Source: JACRCT01 sp049841135 (GTDB lineage: Bacteria > Myxococcota > Myxococcia > Myxococcales > UBA5297). From it: a stretch of 64,000 nucleotides of DNA. Positions 28,172 to 36,166 of this stretch are shown here, piece after piece. Made by a program: the position numbers and the translations under genes. Within the stretch, counting starts at the first letter, position 1; every line of letters starts with the position of its first letter. Location of the stretch: positions 124,001 through 188,000 of the forward strand of contig JASGHK010000008.1 in the NCBI GenBank assembly GCA_049841135.1. The letters are read 5' to 3'. Under the pieces are notes generated by a model. That model was not told the DNA's origin. It saw only the letters and a program-made list of their open reading frames with translations, and did no database searches.

Positions 28172-28495
28172 ATGGCTAAGCGCGAAGCGGGGCGAGCCGT
28201 GGTGATCGACGGCTCCTATGGAAGTGACAACGTCTTCAGCCTTCGAATCTTCACGACCCGCGGCAAGCCGCTATCGCCAGGCGAGACAGATCGGCTGCTG
28301 AACGTGATCTCGGAGTATTTCCACGCCATCGGCTTCACTGCCATGAAGGTGGGGACCTACCGCCGCAACCGCCAAGGGGACGAGTTCCGCTTCCAAGTTG
28401 TGGAAAAGGGAGAGAAGTGGATGCCGGTCGAGCCTGTTGACCTGTCTAAGCTCCGAAAGCCGAAGCGGCAGCCGAAGACGAGGCGACGGCTCTAG
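28172..28495 (+). CDS. small basic protein, unknown
   Basis: 107 residues from ATG 28172 (MAKREAGRAVVIDGSYGSD) after GGGGAGG. A compact alpha/beta part (FSLRIFTTRGKPLSPGE, LLNVISEYFHAIGFTAM) ends in a strongly basic tail (KLRKPKRQPKTRRRL), which suggests nucleic-acid binding. No family recognised. Confidence 0.5.
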   Translation: MAKREAGRAVVIDGSYGSDNVFSLRIFTTRGKPLSPGETDRLLNVISEYFHAIGFTAMKVGTYRRNRQGDEFRFQVVEKGEKWMPVEPVDLSKLRKPKRQPKTRRRL

Positions 28496-28545
28496 AGACC
28501 GCGAGCCGCAAGCGACGCACATCGTTCGAAGCCGCGTTGGCCGTG

Positions 28546-29493
28546 TTAGCGGCAGCAGGCGGGGCGTCCAGCAAGGACTTGCGCACAGGAGCCACTTGCG
28601 GCGAGCGGGGACTTCCAGAGGCTGTGGTCAGTCCACGTCGACGGCAATCCCATCGACGTTGCGAACAATGGATCCTTGTCCACGCTCTGAAGAAGTCTTG
28701 CGGCGTCCTGCGCCCACTGCTCGCCTCCTGGCACTGGCTTAGTGAGGTGACGAAGGATGCTGAGGACACAGAAGACCCTCGTGTTCCCGAATTGCCAAGT
28801 TGGATCCTTCTTGGGCAGCAGCGGCTTGATCGACAGCTCGCGATTCCAAAGCCGCCCATGGTGTGCGCAAACGTTTCGAACGTAACTGAGCGATCGAAGC
28901 CATGAGACGGCGACGATGGCGGTGACCCCGAATTCGCCGGCGATTGGCAATCTGTCGCCGGTCAACATGTTCTCAAATAGCAAAGAGAGGCTACCGAACG
29001 ACATGACCTCTGATGCCATCCAGATCGGGATTGACGGGAAGCCGTTGTACTTCGACCGGAAGTGCCCCAGGAAGTTCTCGCGAGCGCGATGAGTTTCTTT
29101 GCGCAGCGAGTCGATCCAGTCTCTGTGTCCCACGGCCCATGAGTGGTCGAAGTTGCGCGCGTCCTCGTGGGCGAAGGCCCCATGCCTATGACCGAGTTGG
29201 TAGGTGATCTTCGTCCGCAGCAGGATCTCTACCCGCTGAATCGCATCGAAGACACACAGCCGCAAGCGTCGATCGAACTCGTACAACTCAATCGCTCGCT
29301 CGAACGTCGCTCCCGCAATGAACGTGTCGTCGGGGTGCTTGAACGGGTGCCAGTAGGCGCTAAGGCGGTAGTAGCTGATGCGCGCCAAGCGCTCCAACGC
29401 ACGCGGACGGTCGGCTACAGCAAGACCGCGACGCTCAAGAAGGGCGAGCTGGTCACTGAAAGTCAGCGCTTGCTTGCTGTATGGTTGCCCCAC
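28546..29493 (-). CDS. Abi_2-family (AbiD/F-like) abortive-infection protein
   Basis: GTG 29493 (VGQPYSKQALTFSDQLALLE) is preferred because family members begin at this YSK...LT..EQ motif; about 315 residues. The family core is plain: LERLARISYYRLSAYWHPF, LYEFDRRLRLCVFDAIQRVEI, and near the end YVRNVCAHHGRLWNREL, which fits the R-x4-H motif of HEPN nucleases. Abi_2 proteins abort phage infection, probably by RNA cleavage. It points against its neighbours and its codon usage looks less GC-rich, fitting acquired cargo that protects the host from competing phages. Confidence 0.85.
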   Translation of the reverse strand: MGQPYSKQALTFSDQLALLERRGLAVADRPRALERLARISYYRLSAYWHPFKHPDDTFIAGATFERAIELYEFDRRLRLCVFDAIQRVEILLRTKITYQLGHRHGAFAHEDARNFDHSWAVGHRDWIDSLRKETHRARENFLGHFRSKYNGFPSIPIWMASEVMSFGSLSLLFENMLTGDRLPIAGEFGVTAIVAVSWLRSLSYVRNVCAHHGRLWNRELSIKPLLPKKDPTWQFGNTRVFCVLSILRHLTKPVPGGEQWAQDAARLLQSVDKDPLFATSMGLPSTWTDHSLWKSPLAASGSCAQVLAGRPACCR

Positions 29494-29684
29494 AGTTGTC
29501 AGTGTGGCTGTTCGCCAAGACGCTGGGCAAGAAAAAACCGGCCTGAGGCGCGTGGCCCTTGCGGACCAGAGGCGTGGCCGGTGTGTTGAAGGCATTTTGC
29601 GTCCCACAGGTTGTGGGGTCAAGAGGGAGATGTGTTAGCCGTTGGGGGTGTTTGCCCAACCCCTCGTCCTTGCTCGTCTTCTGC

Positions 29685-29948
29685 CTAGATCCCCTCCCGC
29701 ATCACGCGCTCGATCTCCGTCCACGGCACCTTCCAGCGTCCATTGATGCGGATGGCGCGGATCCGCTTGCAGGCGACCAGTTCGTGCAGCGTGTCGTTGC
29801 GGCTAACGCCAAGCATGGATGCGGCCTGCGCAAACGAGAGCAGAGCACGCGGCGGGCGGCGCTTGTGTGAGAGCAACTCGTCCAGCTTCCGCTCGATGCG
29901 GTCCAACTGCTCCCGGAGAGCCTCCCACTCTGCCTTGGTCGGTTCCAT
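29685..29948 (-). CDS. excisionase-like HTH protein
   Basis: 87 residues (MEPTKAEWEALREQLDRIE). A coiled N-terminus leads to a MerR/excisionase-type winged helix: LLSFAQAASMLGVSRNDTLHEL, then CKRIRAIRINGRWKVPWTEIER. Such proteins act as recombination directionality factors or regulators. One of two in the element. Confidence 0.7.
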   Translation of the reverse strand: MEPTKAEWEALREQLDRIERKLDELLSHKRRPPRALLSFAQAASMLGVSRNDTLHELVACKRIRAIRINGRWKVPWTEIERVMREGI

Positions 29949-30064
29949 ACGAGCGTTCTAGTGCCTCGCGGACTTCACGTCTCGTCTCGCGTGGCGCGTG
30001 GGCTTTGCGCGGCTGTCTCGCCGGGGCGTAGCATCCTCCCAAGCCGTCAACCGGGGAGGGACCG

Positions 30065-30679
30065 ATGCGAATCGCCGTTGTGCTTGCGGGCGCTGTGAGC
30101 GCTGTTCTGGTCGCCCACCTCGGGGCTGGCCGCGCGTCAGCGGCCGAGCCCAAGAGGCGCCCCGATGCGAGCAAGGCCGTCACGCTAGATACTGAGCTTG
30201 GTTCTCTTCTCCAGGCAATGACCACCAAGTTGGCTGCTGGGGATTGCAAGGCCTCCACATGCGCGAAGGCCAATGAAGCAGCACGGAAGTCAGAAGCGGC
30301 ACTGTCGCCATACCCGGTCGGTTCCTCCGCTGACTTGAAGTGGCACGCAGCCACTAGCAAATGGGCCACGGACTTGGCGAGGCTGTGCCGAGATGCACGC
30401 CAGGAATCTGTTGATGCTGACGAAAACTTTGAGACACGCCTAAAGATGCGAGAGAAGCCGGTCTCTGACTGCGAAGGGAAGTGGCTCCTCTCTTCGTCGC
30501 TCGACGCGACCGCCAAGATTCTTCGGGCTGCCGCAAAGTCCCTTCCTGATGCGGAGGCGAGCAACAACACCGCGAATGACATGTACGAGCGGGCCGACGT
30601 CTTCGCCGCTGAGGCACTCAAGGCAACCAAATACTTCCACGCGGCCGGATGCTTCGTTGTCGAGACGACGGGTCCATAG
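30065..30679 (+). CDS. exported protein, unknown
   Basis: 204 residues from ATG 30065 with GGGAGGGA upstream. A signal peptide (MRIAVVLAGAVSAVLVAHLG...ASA) is followed by a helical domain with four or five Cys residues (DCKASTCAKANEAARK, LARLCRDARQ, AAGCFVVE). Probably periplasmic with disulphides. No homology recognised. Confidence 0.55.
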   Translation: MRIAVVLAGAVSAVLVAHLGAGRASAAEPKRRPDASKAVTLDTELGSLLQAMTTKLAAGDCKASTCAKANEAARKSEAALSPYPVGSSADLKWHAATSKWATDLARLCRDARQESVDADENFETRLKMREKPVSDCEGKWLLSSSLDATAKILRAAAKSLPDAEASNNTANDMYERADVFAAEALKATKYFHAAGCFVVETTGP

Positions 30680-30786
30680 GCGCGAGACCGTTCTACCGAT
30701 TGCTTCGTCTTCGGGGGCTTCGTCCTCATCGAACCAAGAAGCGTCCCCCCCCCCACCTTGCACTTGAGCCGTCGGGGAAGAGAGCC

Positions 30787-32085
30787 TCACTCCGTCGGGC
30801 AGTCGCCCGTCTTGGCCGTCAGCAGCCCATCCACAAACGTCAGCGTGCACGTTCCCTTGGCCGTGGTTACCGCCAGGTGCGTGGTAAGTCCCTGCCGCCA
30901 GTCGGTGTCGTAGCCGTAGAGAGTCGGGAAGTAGCCGCCGCCGAGCGCGTAGACGGTACCGTTGAACAGCTTGTTCCCGGCGAAGGTCTGGTCGGCCGTC
31001 GTGACGTGGCCTGCCTGCGATGCAGATGCGGCCTGCGTCGTCAGTGGGCTGCCGGCGGTTCCAGCGCCAGTGATGGGAGCGGAGACGTGCAGCGCCGCCG
31101 CCAGGCTGACCGACGACCAGACTGAGCCAGCGTCGCAGACCATGAGGAGTTGGTCAGTGGTGTTCCATGCCAGCGCGCCAGCGGCGCACACGGCCGGGAG
31201 GCTGCCCACCGTGTAGGAGCCGACGCGAACGGTCTGCGAGAAGTCGCCAGTCCAGCCGGATACCGTGCCCTGTACTGTGGCCCCATAGGCGTTGATGGTG
31301 TGCGTGTAGCCGCCGCCAGTCACGGTCAGCGTTGGGGTGGTGACCGAGGTTGAGAAGGTCTTGGCACCAGCCGCGGTCTCGTTCCCAGTGAGATGCAGCG
31401 CGTACGGATCGGACTCAGACACGCAGACCGGAGGCCCGTCCGAGGCCGTGGTCTTGAGGAAGGTGCCAGAGTCGCAAACTGGCCAGCCGCTTACCTTCCC
31501 GAGCCCGACGCCGTCGATCTCGCCGTCGCTGACGCACGGCCCCTCCAGGCAGTACAGGTTCCCTGCTGCGCTTGCCCAGTTCACCCAGTCGACGCAGGTA
31601 GGCGAGGCGCCGCCCACGGACGCGAGGTTGTACCCGGAGCCGCAGACCGGCCACTCACTGACCTTGGCAAGGCCGACCGTGGAGATCTCGGAATCGGCCA
31701 CGCAACCGGAGCACTGGAGGTCTGCCGCAACGCTGGCCGTGGGGGCGTTGGTCGCGCAAGTCATGGCGCCAGTGCTCACGTTCCATCCGGTCATGAGGCC
31801 GCTGCCGCTGCAAGTCGTGCTGGCGCCGTTCCCCTTCACTCCGCCGAGGGTCGATGCTGACGCAACAGGAAGCGTGTAGCCGGGAGAAGTACCGCTGGGC
31901 GTGCAGTTGGTCCAGGCACCGCTACGGCAACACCAGACCTGGGCCGGGTTCGTCTGAGTGACCCAGACGCGTGACCCTACGCAAGTGCCGGAAGGGATGC
32001 CCTCGGCCACATAGACCGGAGGTCCCTGCAGTGCTTGCAACGCAAACGCAACCGCTACTGCGGCGCCTGAGCCAAGACAGTCCAT
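30787..32085 (-). CDS. tail-fibre-like / exported repeat protein
   Basis: 432 residues from ATG 32085 (MDCLGSGAAVAVAFALQAL), preceded by GGGAG. Low-complexity Gly/Ser/Thr beta-repeat sequence: two related Cys-containing units (SEISTVGLAKVSEWPVCGSG and GEIDGVGLGKVSGWPVCDSG), then NETAAGAKTFSTSVTTPTLTV and ADQTFAGNKLFNG, the style of phage tail-fibre and appendage proteins. It starts inside the preceding gene. It may be a receptor-binding protein or a surface protein; the hydrophobic N-terminus favours export. Confidence 0.5.
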   Translation of the reverse strand: MDCLGSGAAVAVAFALQALQGPPVYVAEGIPSGTCVGSRVWVTQTNPAQVWCCRSGAWTNCTPSGTSPGYTLPVASASTLGGVKGNGASTTCSGSGLMTGWNVSTGAMTCATNAPTASVAADLQCSGCVADSEISTVGLAKVSEWPVCGSGYNLASVGGASPTCVDWVNWASAAGNLYCLEGPCVSDGEIDGVGLGKVSGWPVCDSGTFLKTTASDGPPVCVSESDPYALHLTGNETAAGAKTFSTSVTTPTLTVTGGGYTHTINAYGATVQGTVSGWTGDFSQTVRVGSYTVGSLPAVCAAGALAWNTTDQLLMVCDAGSVWSSVSLAAALHVSAPITGAGTAGSPLTTQAASASQAGHVTTADQTFAGNKLFNGTVYALGGGYFPTLYGYDTDWRQGLTTHLAVTTAKGTCTLTFVDGLLTAKTGDCPTE

Positions 32086-32525
32086 GACCAACTCCCATCC
32101 GAGTTTTGAAGGCAGATCAAAAGTTGCTCCGGAGTGCCTTCGTCCTGCACACGTACAAAGCGGCCAAGCCAGTTTGGACCTGGGGCCGGAAGCAGTTCGG
32201 TCTTGCCGGGCACTGCGCCCGAGGTGACGAACCGCGGCGGGTACATCGCTACCGTGTTCCAAGACCACCGATGCTCATTGTTGGTGCTCGCGTCCTGCAG
32301 ACAGACCTGCAACTGCTCGGGGGTTCGGAGGCTGTCCCAGACGCGAATCAACTCGCCAGCCTGGGCCTCGCCTGCCTTGAGCCGCTTCGCTGTCGTAACC
32401 CTGGGCGGATAGGACATTGCCCAAGCAGTAAGGACACGGAGAGCGGCGATAACCTGGTCCTGGAACCGAGCTAGGACTCCGTCGTTGACGTGGAGGCGCA
32501 TGGGCTGCGGGAAGTTCCGGGGCAT
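32055..32525 (-). CDS. phage-appendage-like small protein with a duplicated motif
   Basis: 156 residues from ATG 32525 (MPRNFPQPMRLHVNDGVLA). It carries two copies of one motif: RVWDSLRTPEQLQVCLQDAS...WSW and RVQDEGTPEQLLICLQNSDGSWSW. A third copy lies in the next gene upstream. Comparable motifs (xDVLYVCLKNADGSYxW) occur in phage baseplate and tail proteins. It overlaps the start of the tail-fibre-like gene, so the two are coupled. Confidence 0.5.
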   Translation of the reverse strand: MPRNFPQPMRLHVNDGVLARFQDQVIAALRVLTAWAMSYPPRVTTAKRLKAGEAQAGELIRVWDSLRTPEQLQVCLQDASTNNEHRWSWNTVAMYPPRFVTSGAVPGKTELLPAPGPNWLGRFVRVQDEGTPEQLLICLQNSDGSWSWTVLAQAPQ

Positions 32526-32545
32526 GGCGTGCGGCTCCTTGAGGT

Positions 32546-32803
32546 TCAGGCCTTCGCCACTGTTGCCCAGTGCCACGAGTCGTCGGCCCGCTGCAGGCAG
32601 ATCACCAGCGAATCCGCCTCGCCCTCGTTCACCAGCCGCACCATGCACCCCTCGAAGAACGCGGACGGGGCCGGGAGCGCCTGGGGCGTGTAGCAGGGGA
32701 GGCGCCGCTTGAACCGAGCGAGCAAGACACGCGGCAGGGCTCGGAGGGCGGCCCACAATTCAGCCAGAAATTCCCGATTTCGATTCATTTGTAATTCTTT
32801 CAT
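32546..32803 (-). CDS. small phage-appendage-like protein
   Basis: 85 residues if begun at ATG 32803 (MKELQMNRNREFLAELWAAL); ATG 32788 is an alternative and neither has a strong ribosome site. The C-terminal half holds one copy of the repeated motif (MVRLVNEGEADSLVICLQRADDSWHW). It heads the leftward three-gene set and its 5' end lies in the AT-rich promoter region. Confidence 0.45.
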   Translation of the reverse strand: MKELQMNRNREFLAELWAALRALPRVLLARFKRRLPCYTPQALPAPSAFFEGCMVRLVNEGEADSLVICLQRADDSWHWATVAKA

Positions 32804-32883
32804 TGTTTGCGTGCGCCGAGCAATCAGACAATCCGGCTTCACTCTTGCTGAATACTAGCGAAATTCATTCTTGATATTGCATT

Positions 32884-32916
32884 CTATCACGCGATAGCCC
32901 TAATCGAGCGTATAAT
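32884..32916 (+). promoter_or_regulatory. AT-rich promoter with an operator-like palindrome
   Basis: In an unusually AT-rich patch (about 32,765-32,950) a perfect -10 hexamer TATAAT sits at 32911-32916. There is no consensus -35; instead the palindrome CTATCACGCGATAG (32884-32897) occupies that position. This suggests an activator- or repressor-controlled promoter for the rightward small genes beginning at 32954. Confidence 0.5.
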
Positions 32917-32953
32917 TATCATCAACAAATCGCATCAAATAGGAGTCTTCCCG

Positions 32954-33211
32954 ATGGCTGAGAACGAGCCCGCGCCGCGCCCTGGTTCAGTCGTGCCGCT
33001 CCCACCTCGACACCGCAAACTGCGAAGCGCCGCGAACGTGCGCAGCCTCATGGCGTGGATCGTCCGGGAGTTGGAAGCCAACCGCCTGGACCCCGAGCGG
33101 GCGCGCGCCATGACCATGGCTGCCCAGACGCTGCTCAAGTCCATCGAGACGGCCACGCTTGAGAAGAAGATCAAGGACTTCGAAGCCAGCCGGCGAGCGG
33201 GCACGCTGTGA
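32954..33211 (+). CDS. small helical protein, unknown
   Basis: 85 residues from ATG 32954 (MAENEPAPRPGSVVPLPPRH) with TAGGAG upstream. The rest is helical (NVRSLMAWIVRELEANRLD, TMAAQTLLKSIETATLEKKI), in the size range and style of phage small-terminase-like or regulatory proteins, but this cannot be confirmed. Coupled to the next gene by GTGA. Confidence 0.5.
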   Translation: MAENEPAPRPGSVVPLPPRHRKLRSAANVRSLMAWIVRELEANRLDPERARAMTMAAQTLLKSIETATLEKKIKDFEASRRAGTL

Positions 33212-33477
33212 ACTACAAGCGCATGCGCCGGAGGGTGGAGCGCCTCATTGCCCAGCTCGAACAACGGCAGGGCGCTGCAGCCGTCAACAACCAGGTCCTC
33301 GCGCGCGAGCCCAAGCCGCCCGCACTGCGCATCGCCGGGCCGGTGGATGCCACTGCAGCCGACTGGGCCGGGAGACTGCTGCGCCTACCTCCCGAGGTCC
33401 GCCGCGCCGCGGTTGAGCGCATGGGCCAGGTGCTTGCCGAGGTCGAGCAAGACGCAGCGAAATCTTCGGGGAAGTAG
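33208..33477 (+). CDS. small protein, unknown
   Basis: 89 residues from GTG 33208, overlapping the previous stop. Basic helical N-terminus (RMRRRVERLIAQLEQRQ) and a second helical part (RRAAVERMGQVLAEVEQDA). No family recognised; coupling to the upstream gene suggests a shared task. Confidence 0.5.
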   Translation: MNYKRMRRRVERLIAQLEQRQGAAAVNNQVLAREPKPPALRIAGPVDATAADWAGRLLRLPPEVRRAAVERMGQVLAEVEQDAAKSSGK

Positions 33478-33533
33478 CGGCCGGTTTTCATAATTTGCAC
33501 TCGCGGGCTCGCGCTCGCAGTCGAGGTGAAGCG

Positions 33534-33998
33534 ATGCCTACCCTCCGCTTGCCTGAAGCCCCCTCGCTTCGAACAGAGCAAGGCCTTTGGGCCCTCGGGT
33601 ATCGCTGGGTGTGGGGTATCGCAGCCTTCGGGCTCGCTCGTGACGGACAGCCGCAGAGCATCCACGCCGCAGCCGTCTTGCTCCCCGAGGACTTCAAGCC
33701 GGCAGACCTGGCGCCCGAGGTCATCCGCCAGCGCGTGCGAGCGTGCGCGTTCGGTTCGGCCGAGGTCACGAGAGGCGCACCCCTTCGCCGGGTAGGACTT
33801 CGGGCCGCACAGCGGGCGGTCGACGCCCTGGGCCTGCCGCTCGACTACCTGCTACGTGGCTTCTCGTATGACCTGCCGGGCACCTACGTTCCTGGCGAGC
33901 ACATCGAACAGGGCGAGCAACGGTGTCTGAGCATCGCCGCAGCCGCAACCCTCGCCGGATTGGCAGTCCGGGAACGGATGGCACAGTCTGGCGCGTGA
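33534..33998 (+). CDS. protein of unknown function
   Basis: 154 residues from ATG 33534 (MPTLRLPEAPSLRTEQGLWA) after GAGGTGAA; CATAAT upstream at about 33,488 may be a -10 element. Mixed alpha/beta, no signal peptide (YRWVWGIAAFGLARDGQPQ, AVDALGLPLDYLLRGFSYDL). Not recognised. Confidence 0.45.
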   Translation: MPTLRLPEAPSLRTEQGLWALGYRWVWGIAAFGLARDGQPQSIHAAAVLLPEDFKPADLAPEVIRQRVRACAFGSAEVTRGAPLRRVGLRAAQRAVDALGLPLDYLLRGFSYDLPGTYVPGEHIEQGEQRCLSIAAAATLAGLAVRERMAQSGA

Positions 33999-33999
33999 C

Positions 34000-34395
34000 C
34001 TACTGCTTCGCGGCACCCGCTGCCGCCGGCTGCGTCTTCTTCCACTCCTCAAACGCCGCCTTGGCCTGCCTGTCCTGCTCCTCGGCGCTGAGCGGGGCGA
34101 TCTTTTCAGTAGCCGTGACCGGGTTGGCGGCAGTGGGCGCTACGGGCACTTGGGCCGGCGGGGTGGCGCACTGGATGGCGATGAAGCCGTTGACGCTGGT
34201 TGCCTCATCAATGATGTAGCCGTCGGGGCACGCGTCCCCAGCGCGCGCGACGCAGTTGGAGTGATTCCGGCACCTGATCCCCAACCAGTCGGCGCCATCG
34301 GGCCCGCGGAAGACGTCGGTCCGGGCCCTGCTCGCGCAACTCAGGGTGAGTGCAAACGCTACGACAACGACTGCGAAGCCGGCGCCGCGAATCAT
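34000..34395 (-). CDS. probable lipoprotein, unknown
   Basis: 131 residues from ATG 34395 (MIRGAGFAVVVVAFALTLSC). A hydrophobic stretch ends in a Cys at residue 20, a slightly irregular lipobox. The mature part has a few Cys (RCRNHSNCVARAGDACPDG) and a charged C-terminus (EEQDRQAKAAFEEWKK). Convergent with the preceding gene. Confidence 0.5.
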   Translation of the reverse strand: MIRGAGFAVVVVAFALTLSCASRARTDVFRGPDGADWLGIRCRNHSNCVARAGDACPDGYIIDEATSVNGFIAIQCATPPAQVPVAPTAANPVTATEKIAPLSAEEQDRQAKAAFEEWKKTQPAAAGAAKQ

Positions 34396-34580
34396 GGGAA
34401 AACCCCCGCAGCGGGAAAGATAGCACGGCGCCAATCTCGGGTCGGCGGTCGTGCTCCCGGGCGCACCACCCACGTTCCGCGCCGCGACGTTGCCCTGCTC
34501 CGCACGCTCTCTGCCTTCCCTTGGCCCTCTGTCTGCAACGGGGGCGCTGGACGGGTTCTCGATGGAGGGAGGGCGGCGGG

Positions 34581-34778
34581 ATGACAGCGGACAGGATGTT
34601 TCGGAAGCTCGCAGCGCTGGCGCTGGCCGTGGGCGAGTTGGAGCTACAGACCGCCCAGAAAGAGCGCGACTGGCAGCGAGTCCGACGGGCAAGACTGCTC
34701 CTAGCCGCAGCCGAACGGTTCGCCAGCGCGCTGCTCAGCACGGGCGTTGAGGTCCACTTGACCTTGGATGGGCTCTGA
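34581..34778 (+). CDS. small helical protein, unknown
   Basis: 65 residues from ATG 34581 (MTADRMFRKLAALALAVGEL), preceded by Gly/Ala-coding G-rich sequence with GGAGGG. Single long amphipathic helix character. Not recognised. Confidence 0.4.
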   Translation: MTADRMFRKLAALALAVGELELQTAQKERDWQRVRRARLLLAAAERFASALLSTGVEVHLTLDGL

Positions 34779-34816
34779 CCCCGAGGTGCTACAGTGCCGA
34801 GCGGGAGGCCTAGACC

Positions 34817-35467
34817 ATGACTCGGCTCGTAGTCGCTGCGATCGCATGCCTTGTGGCTGCCAACTGCACGGGCCCGGCGGGGGCGCAAGGGGCAAAAGGA
34901 GAACAGGGGCCCCAAGGCGTAGTTGGTCCGACTGGCGCGACTGGGGCAACGGGGGCTACCGGAGTAGCAGGCGCGACAGGGGCCCAAGGAGACCCAGGCA
35001 CCAAGGGCGATCAAGGTGAACAGGGAGCGAAGGGCGACCCCGGCGCAGCATGCAGGCAGGCAGTCTTGAAGACAGCAAATGGCGCCGTCGTTGGAGTGGG
35101 AGTGGCGCCGTTCGGGCCTCCCAACTTCGATACGACCGTGACCGCGTTCAACACTGCGGCCAACAAGTTGATGGTCGTGCGGCTGGACACCGGACGCCTG
35201 GACGTTCGCGCCGTCGTCTACTTCGAAGACGCCTACTGCGGCGGGAAGGCGTGGATTGAGAAGACAGGAGCCGTCCTAGTCGAAGGCGAGAGCACGACGC
35301 GTCTCTTCGCCCCCACTTTCACCAAGGCTCAGTCCTTCCAAGCGGGCTCGATGATCGCCATGCAGGGATGCATCAGCAACAGCAAGTCCGGCACTGGCTA
35401 TCCCGTGACGGAAGTGACCGACCCCGCCTATCCCTACGCCACGCCGCTGGAGATCGTGCTCCAGTAG
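34817..35467 (+). CDS. collagen-like exported (lipo)protein
   Basis: 216 residues from ATG 34817. A lipoprotein-type signal (MTRLVVAAIACLVAANC) is followed by about 18 Gly-X-Y triplets (GPAGAQGAKGEQGPQG, GATGATGATGVAG, GDQGEQGAKGDPG), then a globular beta domain with three Cys (EDAYCGGKAWIEKTGAVL). Bacterial collagen-like stalks are used in phage fibres and surface adhesins. In an integrative element it may alter the host surface. Confidence 0.75.
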   Translation: MTRLVVAAIACLVAANCTGPAGAQGAKGEQGPQGVVGPTGATGATGATGVAGATGAQGDPGTKGDQGEQGAKGDPGAACRQAVLKTANGAVVGVGVAPFGPPNFDTTVTAFNTAANKLMVVRLDTGRLDVRAVVYFEDAYCGGKAWIEKTGAVLVEGESTTRLFAPTFTKAQSFQAGSMIAMQGCISNSKSGTGYPVTEVTDPAYPYATPLEIVLQ

Positions 35468-35569
35468 CCCTCTCAGACCGCCCGGCCGGCGGGCACAGAT
35501 TCTCGCGAGCTGCCACGCGGGTGACTCGGCGTGCAGCGGGTCTCGCTAGCTCGAACGTAGGATCGCGCA

Positions 35570-35896
35570 ATGCCCGAGAAGAAGCCCCAGGAACTCCGCG
35601 TGAGGATCGTCAACACCTGCGCCAACGAGGCGGAAGAGGAGGACGTGCGGCGCGAACTCGTGCAATGGATGCTGCGAGTAGACGCCCGGTGCCAGGCCGA
35701 GGACGCCCTGGTCAAGCACACCGTCAACGCCATGACTGCGGATGAGCGCGAGCGGATCCGAAGCATCAACATCGCAAACACCCGGGCTGAACGGTTACGG
35801 GTCTGGAGGGACTATGTGGCCTGGCTCCAGCGAGTGAAGGCCGACGTCGGAGGGAACAAGCATCAGAAGACGCCTCGCGCAAGGCGGCGCAGTTGA
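35570..35896 (+). CDS. small charged protein, unknown
   Basis: 108 residues from ATG 35570 (MPEKKPQELRVRIVNTCANE). All-helical and highly charged, ending in a basic tail (KTPRARRRS). No homology recognised; it lies in the rightward set near the right end. Confidence 0.45.
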   Translation: MPEKKPQELRVRIVNTCANEAEEEDVRRELVQWMLRVDARCQAEDALVKHTVNAMTADERERIRSINIANTRAERLRVWRDYVAWLQRVKADVGGNKHQKTPRARRRS

Positions 35897-35932
35897 CCTG
35901 TTCGTGGAAGCGAGCGCTTAGGGGGTGTGCCG

Positions 35933-36166
35933 ATGCCTGACGACAAGAAGCCGAAGCCCCATTGGCAAGAGGAGGGAGAGCTTCCCACCGATGAGTGGGT
36001 GAAGCAGATGGCAGCCGAGATCAGGGCCAAGCGGGAACGGAAGCGCCAAGAAGGCAAAGCGCAGAAGCAGCCACCGACCACGGACGACCCGCCCATGTTC
36101 AGACTTGGTGGGCAACCGCCTGTTGAGCCGCCACCTCGGGACCCGCCCGAGGACGAAGAAGGCTAG
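35933..36166 (+). CDS. small Pro/charged protein, unknown
   Basis: 77 residues from ATG 35933 (MPDDKKPKPHWQEEGELPT) after GGGGGTG. Middle helix KQMAAEIRAKRERKRQEGK, and a proline-rich acidic tail (PPVEPPPRDPPEDEEG). Probably disordered. It overlaps the end of the convergent excisionase-like gene by 4 bp. Confidence 0.4.
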   Translation: MPDDKKPKPHWQEEGELPTDEWVKQMAAEIRAKRERKRQEGKAQKQPPTTDDPPMFRLGGQPPVEPPPRDPPEDEEG

